Below are positions 26,501 through 38,993 of a stretch of 64,000 nucleotides of DNA, in pieces. The first letter of the stretch is position 1. Every line of letters begins with the position of its first letter. Made by a program: the position numbers and the translations under genes. This DNA is from Aptenodytes patagonicus. Its lineage: Eukaryota; Chordata; Aves; Sphenisciformes; Spheniscidae. The DNA lies in the NCBI RefSeq assembly GCF_965638725.1, contig NC_134970.1, forward strand, positions 6,368,001 through 6,432,000. Direction: 5' to 3'. The notes beneath the pieces are model-generated. The model searched no databases. It was not told the DNA's origin and saw only the letters and a list, made by a program, of their open reading frames with translations.

Positions 26501-28722
26501 GCAGTGAGGAACGACACCACGAAGCTGCGATTCGAGCTGTCAGCGCTATAAAAATGTTTTCAGTATCATCTTTTAGCATCTAGCAACAGGTTGGGAGAAA
26601 CTTGAGGCACTTCAGATTCAGGGAATATTCTTTAGTGGCGTTTTCTGTCCTATTTGCGATCTACAATGTTGTTTTGCTGTTGCTGTCTCTAGGGCACAAA
26701 AATCACCTAAAATCACCGCATTTGCCAACTGTCAGGAATTCACACCAGGGAAAGAAGGAAACATCCAGGGATAAGCGAACAGGAGAGCTGGCAAAGCCAA
26801 ACCCTTCTTGTTGAGGCTATGAAGCCTTTCAATGTTAAAGTATGCTACAAAAAGCCAGAGGAAAATCTCACGATGCTGAGAAATCGGGCACAAAACAGGA
26901 CAACAAAATTCGGGGTCGATATTGCATGAGAAAAACCCACCCAAACTATATGCAGGATGAGGAGGGGCTCTAACTTAATATTGCTCCCAGGAAAGCTCCT
27001 GGGCTCAGGGCAGAAATCTCCCCAAAAAGCCCTATTTGATGCTCAGAGGCAACAAGGGAGGAAAAAAGACTGGTTTTTTTAGAAAAATGACTGATGAGAG
27101 CTAGGCAGCGTTGCTATGTATAAAGCCGCAGTCCTCCCACACCTGAACCCATCCCCACCTCACAGGGGATGCAGGAGGACCAAAAAAGTACCGAGAGCAA
27201 TGACAGGGTGAGAATCACTTCAGTTACACTGACGGGCTGGAAGATGAGGGTTTTTCAGGCTGGGAAAATCACACTTAAGGAGGAAGTTGGGAACAGCCTG
27301 CGAGATCGTCTGTGGCAGGGACGGGGTGGGCAGGGACTGTGGTTTTATCCTGTGTCCCCCCCCACCTTACGCTCCTTCACCAAGCAGTCTCTGCTGGCCA
27401 TGGCTGCAGGAAAAACCCCAAAGCAACAGATCTCTGGCCTGATCCAGTGGACCTGGGGATACCGAGCACTCCGGAGCAGTCAGTTGATCCTGACGCAGGT
27501 GCCTCCTGTCCCTGTCTCCCTGTACAGGAAGGCGATTCCTGCCCCGGGAAGGGTCCTATACCCGTTGGGGTCTGGGCAGCACCTAACACAGGGGGTTGGG
27601 TCCCTTTTGGGGGGTCTTTCTGCTGATGAAGGATCACGGACCCCTCCAGCAAAGGGGCTGGAGCCCGTGTCTGAACTGCAAAGGGGTCAGTGGGGTGACA
27701 CGAGCTGGGTGTGTGCTCAGCCATCCTGTCTGGGCTGAGTTTTCCAGCAATGCTCTCAGCAGCAGGAGCCTTCCCGGAGCTGACAAGCCCGACAAAGGTG
27801 TCCCTGCAGCCCGGGCATGTCTTCGGACAGAGCAAGGGGGACCAGCGACAGCGACTGCACAGTGGGGGGCTGAGCTGGGACACGCAGACTGCACTTGAGC
27901 GGCACCAGCGCCGGGTGTCACATCCCCTTCTAGCCCCACTGACACCCCCCAGTCCCACTGCAGCAGCCCGGCCCCACGGCTGCCTCCCCCCAGCCCCAGG
28001 GGCTGCAGGACCACACCGGTGGGGAGAGAGCTGGCCACGAGGTGGTTAAATATCTCCTCCTGGAGCAGCAGAGTTCAAATACAGGTCCCCCTCATTTATG
28101 CCCCACTGTACTTGCTATGGGCTTGGCTTTGATAACAGATACAAATGATGAGAAGGGGAAAAACAGGGAGAGGAGTCATTTGTGGGGCAGCCCCATAGCC
28201 AGGGGTCTCTCCTGGGTGAGCCTGCCCCATAAGACATGCTGGGCTGTCACCTCTGGTCCCTCAAAACCTCAAAGCTGTGTCCCACATGTCCATGAGCAAG
28301 CAGGTTATCACCCCCAGGCTCCTGGGCTCCCCATGGCAAGGGAAAACCTGGGCTGAAGACAAATCTGCCATCCCCTTTCCACTCCTTGAAGCACCCGTGC
28401 TCTCTCATGTGTGGTGGGACACACTTTGTTCCGGCCATGGGGACCCTGGGAGGGGCTGCCCTGCCCTGCCTGCCGGCTGCCACAATGCAAGCTTTTCCTG
28501 CACACCCAGCACCCCCCTGAACCCCCAAGCGAAGCTGCCGGAGGCTCTGGGACCCCCCCCCAGCCCAGCCTGCCCCGATTGCTGCTGCGGCCAGATGTGC
28601 CCGGGCTGGCAGCATGGAGGAAGATCTTACTCCCAGTGCTTCTCCAAGAGTTTGGGGCATCCTTGCTCCCTTTTAACACTTGCAGCAGCCACCGCAGAGC
28701 CCATCCCAACACATTTTCCTAC
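14521..28722 (-). other. ADORA1: ADORA1 large intron, proximal part
   Basis: Fourteen kilobases of intron between the CR1 copy and the first coding exon. I find no exon with recognisable protein content, no RNA gene and no large repeat. About 15.78-16.68 kb is distinctly A/T-rich compared with its surroundings. The rest is GC-richer, with many chance open frames of 60-190 codons. Confidence 0.6.
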
Positions 28723-29108
28723 CTGACAGGGATCTTCACCCGCAGGTATCGATCCACGGCTATGGCCAGGAGTGCCAGGATGGAGCTCTCGGTGAGGATG
28801 AGGACGGGACAGGCCACCATGAGGCAGCTGTAAAACTCCGTCTGTGGTCCGATGTTGATGATGATGGCCAGGGGGATGACCAGGGCCCCCACGGCCACGT
28901 CGGCCACCGCCAGCGAGACGATGAAGCAGAAAGTGGCATCCCGCAGCGCCTGGTTCATCTTCACAGCCCAAATGACCAGGATATTCCCCGGCACGGACAC
29001 CAAAGCGATGAGGACTTCGATGGAGATGTAGGCAGCCTGGAAGGCTGAGACAGAGTGTGTCATGATGCTCCGGTCCCCTCCCTGCTCACGCTGGGGTCCC
29101 TCGGTCAC
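28723..29108 (-). CDS. ADORA1: Adenosine A1 receptor, first coding exon
   Basis: The coding part is 29063 down to 28723; bases 29064-29108 are 5' UTR. It encodes residues 1-113 plus two bases of codon 114: an extracellular N-terminus starting [11 protein letters not shown]1 ([20 protein letters not shown]), TM2 with the conserved [13 protein letters not shown]3, and the DRYLRVK (DRY) motif that couples to the G protein. The start Met is chosen because it sits exactly where A1 receptors begin and makes a 324-residue product. The acceptor is ATTTGCAG just before 29108 and the donor is AG|GTAGGA at 28723/28722. This exon alone would continue to a TAG three bases into the intron, so splicing to the exon at 1687 is required. 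The split after the DRY region is the conserved intron position of this receptor. Confidence 0.96.
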
Positions 29109-29521
29109 CTGCAAATGCACAGGGAGGCGGTCAGCAACTGGAATCGTCAACTGCGCTGCGAGCCGGGATGGACCCTGTGCGGGGGGGTGGGAAAAGAAAA
29201 CCCCTCTCCTGTCTGTGCCGTCCCCTGGGGCTCCGGCCCCCCTCTCCCCGGGGCTCATCCTGCACCCACCTCCATCCCGCTTCGCAGCCGCGCCGGGAGC
29301 TGCGGGGAGAGCGGGAGCCGCCGGCCAGCTCCGGGGAGAGCGGCGGAGCCCCACCGCCCCTCGGGGCCGCCCCGGGGCCGTCTGCCAGAGCCCCTCGGGG
29401 CCGATGCAGCCGGAGCGGGGCCCCCGCTCCCCCCCGCCGGCTGCTTCCTGCCGCCGACCTTGCACCGTGCTCCGGCAGCAGCCGCCCGCCCCGGCCCCCG
29501 CCCGGCCCCAACCCACCTCAC
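29109..29521 (-). other. ADORA1: Probable ADORA1 5' UTR intron
   Basis: The minus strand reads CAAG|GTGAGG at 29522/29521 and TTTGCAG at 29109, a consistent donor-acceptor pair about 410 bases apart in front of the coding exon. Mammalian ADORA1 also has non-coding leader exons. No transcript data were available. Confidence 0.5.
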
Positions 29522-29750
29522 CTTGTCCTGCAAGCCGAGGGCTCGTTTTGGGATGCCCTCACCCCAAAATAGCAAGAGCTTTTCACCCGCAGGGTAACGC
29601 GGGGAGCATGCTGGAGGGGCGGCCGGAGGGATGCTCGGGGCGCTGGGTACCGGGCTCGCCGCGGCGAGCGGGGCTATGCTCCGTCCCCGGTGCCCGGCAC
29701 CGTTCGACTCCCGCAGGCTCTGCCAGCTCCCAGCCGGAGCTGGAGCATCA
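29522..29750 (-). other. ADORA1: Probable ADORA1 non-coding first exon
   Basis: The 3' border is the CAAG|GTGAGG donor at 29522. The 5' border is a guess, placed about 25 bases downstream of a TTTAAA element at 29772-29777. The sequence is GC-rich with many CpG dinucleotides. Confidence 0.35.
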
Positions 29751-29837
29751 CATGGTGCAGCCTTGCAGCCGTTTAAAGAGCGACTGACCCGATTTGGGTC
29801 TCGTCGAGCTCGGGAAGAACCGGGGGAGGGTGGGCGG

Positions 29838-29861
29838 CGGGGGGGGGGGAGGGGGGGGGGG
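29838..29861 (+). repeat. Poly-G tract in the ADORA1 island
   Basis: Two near-adjacent runs of about ten G residues separated by one A, inside a wider G-rich stretch (29815-29900). It could form G-quadruplex on the plus strand and is also a common place for assembly errors. Confidence 0.85.
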
Positions 29862-32560
29862 CCGGGCGGATGGGGGGCAGGAGCCGGGCTGGCAGGGGGT
29901 GGCAGGGCCGGGAGGGTGAGCGGGGTGGGAGCCGGCAGCGGGGGGGAGCAGCAGAGCCGGTGCCAGCCCCAAGCTCCCGACACGGTTTTATCACCAGAAC
30001 CGGTTTTTGAGGTCGGGTGTGAACAGAGGATCCGGGGAGGGGAGGCGAGCACGGAGGCAGAGCCTGAGCTCGGGGTGAGCGAGGACTCAGCACGTCACCC
30101 GGGCACCGAGCAGCCGCTGCTCTGGGTTCTGGCCCGGGACGGGGCCGGCACCCCAAAGTCAGACCCGAGCCAGCCCAAAGAGCTGGGGTGCTCGCCCGGG
30201 CTCTGGCAGACAATGTCTCACCCAAAATCACTGCTGGGGTGGGTTGGGGGTGAGCCCCAAAGCACCCTTCATCCACTGAACGGCACCCCTGGGTGCTGGG
30301 GGTGGCTGCACCCCATATATGCTGGGGAGGGGGGAAGGCACAGGGGCATCCCCTGCGCAGGGGGCTGTGTCAGTGGAAAACAGAGCTGCTGGGGCAGGCG
30401 GAGGGTCTTTCCAGATAAGGCGTGTGGAGGAATAGGGGCCCCAAACTGGAGGTGAGGCTGGACTGGACGCTATTTAAGGTCCTAGGAGTAGTTTGGGGAA
30501 AAATGACCACCCCCAAAATTTCCCCTACCTGGGCTGGGTAGCGCAGAGGCAATGGGGCTGGGAGCTCGATCTGACTGATGGAGCTGAACCAGCCAAGCTC
30601 TCCAGGAACGCCCCCCCAGGTGTGGACCAGGCACCTGCAAGGCTCATCCTGCATACGTCGCTCCCCAGGAGCGGGGCTGGTTTATCCGAGTGCTGCAGGG
30701 ACCAGGACAAGCTACAACCTCAGATTTGGGGCAAGGGGACTCTCCCAAACCCCACCTGCACCTCTCCCCATTCTTTCTCCCTTCTCTGGTGAGACTTGGG
30801 GCTGGAGTTGTCCCCTCCTGCTCAGCTCTGCCTCAGTGAGAGATGTCCCAACACCTGGATCTGCCCCTTGGGGCTGACCCCCAACCCTCTCCTCCATCAG
30901 AGCCTGCACACCCCAAGGAAGGGATGGGAACAGCTGTGGGACCATCACAAACCCAGTGCTGGACTTCTCCATCAGCTGGTGGCCCGCGGGCTTCCCTCTC
31001 ACCTCCTTGGCCAAGTGGCCAGCATAGGGCTGGGGGTTCGAAGATCCGAGGGCCGTCCAGGGACTGTGGCAATGTGCCACCTCCAGCCATTAGACTGTGC
31101 CAGCAGCAGGGCAAGGGGAGCTTACTTGGATTTGAACCATCTATTTGCTCTGCAGAGAGGAAAATAAACCGAGGATGGCGGGCTCACGTAAACACCGTGC
31201 TATTTATGGGGGGCGTTTGCTAGAGCATCTCACAGTGCATCTCCTCACACATCCTCCACCGCAGGAAGGAAGCTGTTACCCTGCTATAGGGCTGAAGCCC
31301 TAAAGCCAGAGGCAACGTGTGGGGTGGGTACGCTCAGGACAGGGTACCGGGAGTGGAAAGGGCATCCCCAGAGCTCCTTGAAACCCCTCGCCCACCAGCT
31401 TTGCAGGGCGAGTGTCCTTGCAATCAACCTCTGGCTGGGAGCAGAGCAGGAAAACCGGCAGGTTCATCAGGGGAGTGCAATGCGGAAGCAAACGCGGGCA
31501 GGTCCTGGCCTAATTGTATGCAAATCTCCCAAACACAGAGATTAAAAACCACTCCTTTTCCTTAGTGGATTTGCAGTTTGTTCTCCCTCCCTGGACTCAT
31601 GCCCCAGCATACTTAATGTTAGCAGCACCCCTAAAAAAACCCATGTTATGCCAAAAATGAGCTGCCCGGCTGGGAGTCTGCCAAAGCGGGGTAGGAGCTC
31701 TCCCACCAGCCCAAGCAAACTGTCCCAGGGCTTTGGCAAAGGCTGGAAAGATTGAAGGAGCAAATGCTGTTGCTGGTTGTTGGAGGTGGTGGCACAGAGC
31801 CTGTTCCTGATGGACATGGCATCATCTGCTCACCCTCCCAGACACCAGGCTAGGGCTTGTGTCGGGTGAGTGTTGAAGATGCCTTAAAAACCCATGAAAG
31901 GTAATTTTCTGGTGAACATCAGGCACCCAGAAGGTTATTCAGGTCTTCCAGGCTCTTGCTGGGATTTGGAAGGAGAAAATGGCCTGAGAGGTGCAACAGG
32001 TTGTGATGATCCCAAAGAAGTGTTGGATGATGCTGCTACAGGCAAATACCTGCTGCCATCCCCGGCGCGGCGGGAGAGATGGGGTGAAGGAGCGCAAAGA
32101 GGGGACACGGCATGACTTCAATATTCCTGCACCAGCTTTTCCACCTTGCCGCTTCCCATGAGATTGGGACAGGACCAAACCTGAGCCACTGCAGGAGGGA
32201 ACGGTTCGTGTCTGGCTCTGTGCCAGCCTGGTGCACCGGAGGGTTTGGCATGTCGGGGCCGGCTGAGCCAGCCTGCCTGGCTGATGAGACCAAACCCCGA
32301 CTGAACACCCTCAGGGCTTGGCAGCAGCCAAGAAATGCTTTTCCAAGGAGGCAAGTCAGGGTGTGGGTAGCTCATTTCCACCCGTCTCTTTGGCTTTTCT
32401 TGGGGGTTCGAGTTTTCTCCCTCCTGCCTCAGTTTACCTACATGAAGAGCAGCTCCATGCTGCCATCCCGGGTGCTCAGGGCAGGAGAAGTTGAGGGTTT
32501 CTCCACTTCTTCCATCACAGGAACCATCCCACAGCCCTTCTGGTCACGGAAAGGGGCCTC

Positions 32561-32654
32561 TTAATTAGGAAAGTTAATTAGGAGCATGGCTGGTGCCAGC
32601 AGCGCAGGGCTGTGTGCTTGGAGGGCTGACGTCTCTGCAAGATATTAATTAGGA
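32561..32654 (+). promoter_or_regulatory. Three identical TTAATTAGGA sites
   Basis: The decamer TTAATTAGGA occurs at 32561-32570, 32574-32583 and 32645-32654. TTAATTA is the preferred core of LIM- and paired-class homeodomain factors. The repeated ten-base match in otherwise GC-rich DNA suggests a regulatory element; which gene it serves is unknown. Confidence 0.35.
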
Positions 32655-35600
32655 CGAGTGACCCCCTGAATGCCACGGTCCGGTGGGTCCAGACAAGATG
32701 GCACAAGGTGAAAAAAGAAGGAGCAAACAAAGGGAAAACCCAGAGCTTTTCCAAGGACGCCTCCGCTGCGCTGAGATGCTGCGGAGCGATGCTTGCCCCA
32801 TAGCGCCAGCCCTGGGACCACTGGTCCGTGTGCGCCGGGTGACCCAGAGCCCTGGCAGGACTTCACTTGGGATACAGGGCTGCTCCATGACTTGTGCCCG
32901 GTTTCTCTGCTGTTTAACGGGATACATGACACTTCTGAAGCGGTTTGGGCAGCAAGGAGCACCATGCTTTTGCAGGGTGATGCATCCCCATCTGGGCTTT
33001 GTAGCAGATACTCAGCAGCAATGACACAGCGTAGAAAGAATTCCCAGGAGATAATTTAAACAAGCAAATCCCGGAGGGCAGACAGAGGAACGGCTTCTTC
33101 CCCATGGACTGACCCTTTCCACCAAGCACATCTCAGCCCTGCTGCCCAGAGCAGGTTTTAACGCGGGTTGGCAGCGCTGCCCACGCACCGAGGGAGGAAC
33201 TGAGTCACGGGTGGTGTCTGGTCACTCAGCAAGTGGGTGCCGGCACGAGGACGTGCCCCGGCTCCCCTCCGCCCTGGGTAGATGCCATGTTCATGAGGCT
33301 GTGGGCTCCCACGCAGTGGCCGAAGGGGTCAAGCCCCACTTGGTGCCCTGCCAGATGCCAGCCAGATGTTGCCTGCAGGCAGCTGGGTCGCAGCCAAGCC
33401 GTGTGCCTTGGCACAGCAGGATGCTAATGGGCTTTTGCTCTTCCCTGGTAGGGAGGAACTGCTGAGACATCACTCGATGGAAGAGAAAATATGTCCAAAA
33501 CCCAGCGAGCTCTCCACCAGCACCATCCTTGGCACGGCAGTGAGGTAGAGCAGAGGTTTGCTCCGCTCGCCGGCTCTGCACCGCGCCCGGGACCGCAGTG
33601 GAGTGGGGTGTTGGCATCTGCCCCTGCGTCCCAATCCAGGCCCTTTGCCTCCTCGCCACTGGATCTTCCTCACCACACGCTGGGTTTATTTTAATCCCAA
33701 GGGAGCCCCGGGAGTGCTATCGAGCCAGGCTGCCGGCCAAGAGCTATTCCTGCCCACCGCTTCCAGCAGGCTTGGTGGCGCAGGAGGGGGTTAAACCTTT
33801 CCATCCCTGCAAATCAGTTTACAGGACAGTTAAAACCCTTTGTGCCCACTCCACGGCCACCCCTTAAACAAGCCCAGCGCTTTTTTAGCCTCTTTTTATT
33901 TGAAATGGCCCATGGAAAGGCAGGACGGTGCTTGCCACCTCCAGCCCTGCGGGCACTGAGCCATGCCCATGGGGAGGGAGGAGGGAGGGATGCTGGTGGT
34001 GTAAGTGCTCTGAAGCATGCAGCAGTGATGACAGATCTTTCTGGGGCAAAGACTCTGCGAAACAGCAACTTCCCAGGAAAGGAAAAAAAAAAAAGGAGGA
34101 AAATGTAAAAGGAAAAACGTGGCTTCTGTGAGTCCTGGTTTGCTATAAGAGATGAATGAGGGGAACCTCTTCCCTTGATGGATCTCTGAGATGGTATAAT
34201 AATTTTCTGATTGATCTTTGGGGAAATATGGGGAAGGGGATGAAGAGCTGAGTGGGTGCTGCACCTGGAAGACCCCAGGGCCAGCCCCAGACCTGGGGCT
34301 GCGGTGGCCCGGGGACATGGGCTCTTACCCCCCTATGCTCCATAGGGGTTGTGGAAGATGAGGATTTGGGGTGAAGGAGAAAACAGGGGGTGAAGGAGTG
34401 ACAGCAGCAGAGGGAAGCAGCCGAGGAAGACCAGGATGAGCTGATTTGGTGCGTCCAGGGTGAGGATGGAGAGGTGCCCCCTCGTGTGGGGCGTAAGGGA
34501 AAGCCACATCCCCACGGCTGCTGCTCCCAAAGTTTGTATTTCTCGCTTTAGAAATATGTTCCGTATTTCTATTTTAAAATTCTCCACTTTTAGCTTCCAG
34601 CTGTCACTTACTGCATCTTTTTCAGCTGGCTGGGCAGCTCTCGATTTCCGTCACAGGGATTTTTTCCCCACTCAGATACTTACAGACTGTAACCGCATCG
34701 CCACCCTCCAACACAAAAGCTCTTCTTCCATCTGACTCCTGCAACCTCTGAGCCCTGCGCTCTGCTGCTGCCTAAATTATTTTCTTCCAACCAATCCAAG
34801 AATATTTTATTTCCAGAAACTAAGTCAGGACAGAAATTCACTGGGCAGGTCCTCTATATTGCAGGAAAAGCTGTTTAAACCCTTCCCACGTGCCTAAACC
34901 TACAGATTCCTATTGAAGATGTGGAAAATTCCTTATCAGCGGATGGGATCCGCCTCCTGACCTGTTCTTCTTCTCCTCTTCCAGCTGGGATCCTTTCCCC
35001 CTGGCCCCAGAGCAGCACAAACATTACCCAAACCGTCTGAGTGCCGGCGAAAACAGCCTCCCAGCCCTGGTCTCTGGGGAATGGCTTCTCTGGGACGGTG
35101 ACGCTGCAGTGGGACATGTGACATTTTGCATTGCACAGAGCAACCTCGAGATGGTCGGCGGCAACGTTCCCACAGCTGGCTGCCTTCCTTGGGGACGCGC
35201 GACCAGAAGTCCCCTGCCACGAGCTCGGAGCGTATCAGCCTCGACAGACATGGAGGCTGCTTCTCCTGCCTTTCCTCCCCTTGCTCCCATGGGTGGGGAG
35301 GATTTGGGGTGCAGGACCCAGCTTGGGGCTCACCCAGCCTCATGGTGAGAAGCCCCCAGCTGAATTTGTGCCCTGGGAGGAGGTGACTTGGCGCAGCGAT
35401 GGACCTGCTGCCACTGTAGGATGCTGTGTGGCTCCGGGACTCGGAGGTGATAGAGAAGTGGGGACCCATCAGTGGAGGTTCAGTGCTGCAGAAGTCAGCT
35501 GGCTGGCTGTAGCTTTTGGGGTGCTGAGAGCCCCTGGGTGCTCTCCTAGCTCCGAGGGGGCAGAGAAGGGGTGAGGGGGGGGATGCAGACATCACCTTGC

Positions 35601-36844
35601 TGGGAAAGGCTGAGAGGAGGGATGGGCCGGGAGAGCAGCGGGCTGAAGGGCAGAGACCTCAGACAGGCGTTGTGAAGGCATCTGGGTGTGTAACCCCAAT
35701 TTTCCTCTCTCCCCTGGAAGCAGCCCTTTCCCATGAAAAGCCGTGGCTGAAGTGGTGTTTGCCATCCGTGTCCGTCTCCTCCATCCAGGGTGGAGAAGTG
35801 GGGCTGGAGCAGGAAAAGGAAGCTCCCCCGCTGTGTCCCCATCCCTTGTGTTTTCCTGCAGGGATGAAAGAGGGTGAAACCCCATCTCACGCCTGCTCGG
35901 CCTTCCCAAAATATGGCAGGGGGCCAGGAGCTGGGATGCTGCACCTCCGCGTATCCCCTGGCTTTAAAAAGGGGAGCTGGGACCCAGCACAGCCACTGAA
36001 GAGGCACTGGGAAAGAAAATCCAGATACGGCCCCAGGTGGACCTCAGGGTCCCCTCCTGGGGACAAGGGACCTGCCCAGCCCCAGGGGCAACTGGGGCTC
36101 CCAGTTTCAACTCCCTAAATAAATGCTCTTGATAAGGCAGAGACCAGCACAAACGCCCGTGGCCGAGGGGTTCGGCTCCCCCCAGCCATTTCACTCCCCA
36201 AAAGCAATTAAATCCATGGGGCCAAAGGGACCAGATGTGACACAGGCACTGGGCAAGAGCATCCTGTGAGGGACAGAGGACACAGCTCCTGCAGCAGAAA
36301 TATAAAGGGGGGGGAAAACTCCTCAAAGCACATTCCTGTCCCTCCTGGTGGGATGAAAGCTGAGCTGCTCCCCAAGAGAGACCTGAGGGCAAGCGTGGCT
36401 GCTAGAGCTGAGGCCAAAAATTCCTTCCCCAGGACGATTTCACCTCCAGCCGAGCACAAAAATGCGAAGGAAAGGGTTTCCGGGAAGTCCCCCCGCTTCC
36501 CCAGAGCCTTCCCTCCCCGGACTGGGATGTTTTGGCCCAAAAGATGAACAGGGGGCCTGGGAGGGGGGCAGGAACTGAAGGAAGCCAAACCCTGGGAGCT
36601 ATTTTCAGCCCTCGGGCAGGAAAAGCACCTGCTGGGGTCATTACGCCGCGGGAAAAAACAAACCTCGAGATTTTCTCCCCAGGGGGTGGGAAGTGAATAG
36701 CTGGGCTCATCCCTGATAGGGACTCAGTGCCGGATGTGAGGGGGTCATCTCGAGGGTTTCCAGGTCCTGATCCCCCTCTCAGCCCCCAGGCAAAGGGCTG
36801 GGTCTGCACCCCGGATCCTGCATAGGGAGGTGGTGGGGTTTTCT

Positions 36845-36866
36845 CCCCCCCCCCCCAAAAAAAAAG
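36845..36866 (+). repeat. C-run followed by A-run
   Basis: About a dozen C followed by about nine A residues. A homopolymer junction with no visible function; the exact length is uncertain in any assembly. A second C-run lies at 37055-37073. Confidence 0.8.
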
Positions 36867-38776
36867 AGGGGTTCAAAGTGGTCTGAGATGCTTTTGGCCT
36901 CTGACTTGGGGTGTGCAGCCCCAAATCTGGACTCGGCGTGCAGATAACCGGGCTGCTGGTGCCCTCTCCCGTCGGCCGCACTGCACGGCTGCTGCGGCTG
37001 GAGGGGGCTGATGGTTTCTGCATCCCTCCCGGCAAGAAGCGGGCAGCCTCGGCCCCCCCCCCCCCGCCCCCCCAATCCCATGGGACCCTCGGGTGACCCG
37101 GCCAAGGAAGGGGGCGGGTTATCCGCGGTCACAACCTCAGAGCTCTGAAAATTTACATTTCAAGGCATTTTTCCTCGCAGGCAGCCAGGCATTGCATTTG
37201 CTCAGTGATTGAGATGGGCTGGAAGGAGCTTGACCCCCGTGATGGGGTGTGGGGAGCACCCCAAAAAGACCTAACCCATTTCTGTTCCCTACACCAAAAC
37301 CCACCAGCCTTCCTCACCCCTCCCAGCCCTTCCTCATCCTCCTGGCTCTCATCTCCCCCAGCTGCGGTCCAGCTCCGTCAGCTCATTGGGTGCAGGACAT
37401 CCCCACAGTGGGTGGACAGGGGAACCCCATGGGGTGCAGCACTGCCTGCCTGACCCCGGGTCTCGCCGCTGCAGGGTTGGGATTATCCTCCAGCTGCTTG
37501 ACCAGTCCCGACAGCACGTGCCGGAGAGGCCGACAGCTGAGCATGCGAGCGGGAGTTGGGGTGTTCCTAAGGCACAGGGCCCCCCCCCCGGGCCTGAACA
37601 CCCCAGCAAGGGGGAAATCCAGCTGGGGGGGAGGGGGGGTACGGGACACCGAGCCTGGGCGCTCATGGGGTGGGTTGAGCCGGCAGTCTCTCCCTGCGAT
37701 GGGAATTTGTGGGGTGAGGCCCCTCCGGAAGGGCTGGGTGCCCCTCCTTGGGGACTGGCTTGTCCGGCATCACTGCTGGCATGTGACGGGGAGGGTCTGC
37801 CATCCATTCTCCCCTTGGGAATCCCACCCCAGAGCCACGAAATCCCCACGACCCTCCCTCCCCGGCAGTCTGAGTTACCACGGGGTGTCCTACATGGAGG
37901 GGGTCACCCCTCCTTGTGCTGACATTTACTGTCCCATGGGGTGGGGGCAGAAAAATGCAGGAGTCACCAGTTTATGTCCTGAAAGCCCCACATCAGCATC
38001 ACCAACTCCTTTTTCCTCCTGTTCACCGGACCCTGATCCCACAGCATCAGCCCCAGGTTGGGCCATGGGGGCTGGATGAGCCCCAGCAGGATCGTGTCCA
38101 CCATGGGGACAAGACAATGGTCACCCACCCAGGAGACCTGGCTTGCAGACACCTGGCTCCCTCCCGGCCCCCTCCATGGTCCCCGCGTGGCTCCAGGCAT
38201 CCCGTCTCAGGGCTGTCCCCTGCCGAGGGACACCACTGTCCCCAGGTCCCATCCCCGGGCCTTGTGCCATCCCCCTGGCCCAGACAGCTGTCCCTCTCGG
38301 GGGGTCGAATAGCCACCATATGTCGTGGCTGAATCCTTCGCATTCATGGGTCTTCCTCCAAACACCCACCTGTCCTCCAGCTCGCCCCAGCCAGACTCTC
38401 CCACCCCGGGGAAAACAGCCCCTTGTTGACAACCCAGTTCCCCGCCCCGGTCCCTCTGCGACACATGTGGGGACAGCCCAGCCGGTGCCACCATGCAGGA
38501 TGGAGGAACAGCCTCATGTTTGCCGAGGATGCCCCTGGCATGGGCGGGCTTCGGATGGGAGAGCCCACAGTGGGGTTTGGTAGCGGGGGTCCTGCTGGGT
38601 CAACCCCTCCTCTGGCTGCAATCTGGGGCTGGGGGCTGGGGAAGGGGAAGGGCCGTGTCCGGGCCATGGGGTCATGGAGCAAGGGAGGCCATGGCGGGGC
38701 AGAAATGCAGGAGGTTTAGTGCTGGTAGTGGGGCAGAGCATCATCCGATGACTGCAGGCAAGCAGGGGGGGTCAGG

Positions 38777-38993
38777 GCGCCCAGTATGGTCCCTGGACTG
38801 GGAGCCAGCAGACTGGTGTGTTGGGGCACCTGGTTTGGTCCCCAGACTGGGATCCCGGCAACTGGTGGATCAGGGCACGCAGGATGGTTCCTGAACTGGG
38901 ATCCAACAGGCTGTGGGTCAGGGCGCCCACTAATATCCCCAGACTGGGATCCAGTGCATTGGTATGCTGGGGCACCCAGTATTGTCCCCATCC
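38777..38993 (+). repeat. Minisatellite, ~48-50 bp units
   Basis: Four to five diverged tandem copies share a core like CCCAGACTGGGATCC followed by CTGGTGGATCAGGGCACCC-like sequence. The last copy is degenerate. It explains the long repetitive minus-strand open frame that covers it. Confidence 0.8.

Larger units (their letters stand above)
29180..30180. promoter_or_regulatory. ADORA1: GC/CpG-rich island, likely ADORA1 promoter
   Basis: A roughly 1-kb stretch dense in CpG, very different from the flanks, overlies the presumed first exon and the sequence upstream of it. It includes the TTTAAA at 29772-29777 and long G runs at 29838-29861. Open frames of over 250 codons here are Pro/Arg/Gly/Ala-rich artefacts of base composition. 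Confidence 0.55.

Noticed and set aside
29255-30455. Long Pro/Arg/Gly/Ala-rich frames on both strands
   Set aside because: They are produced by the CpG-rich, stop-poor composition of the ADORA1 promoter island.
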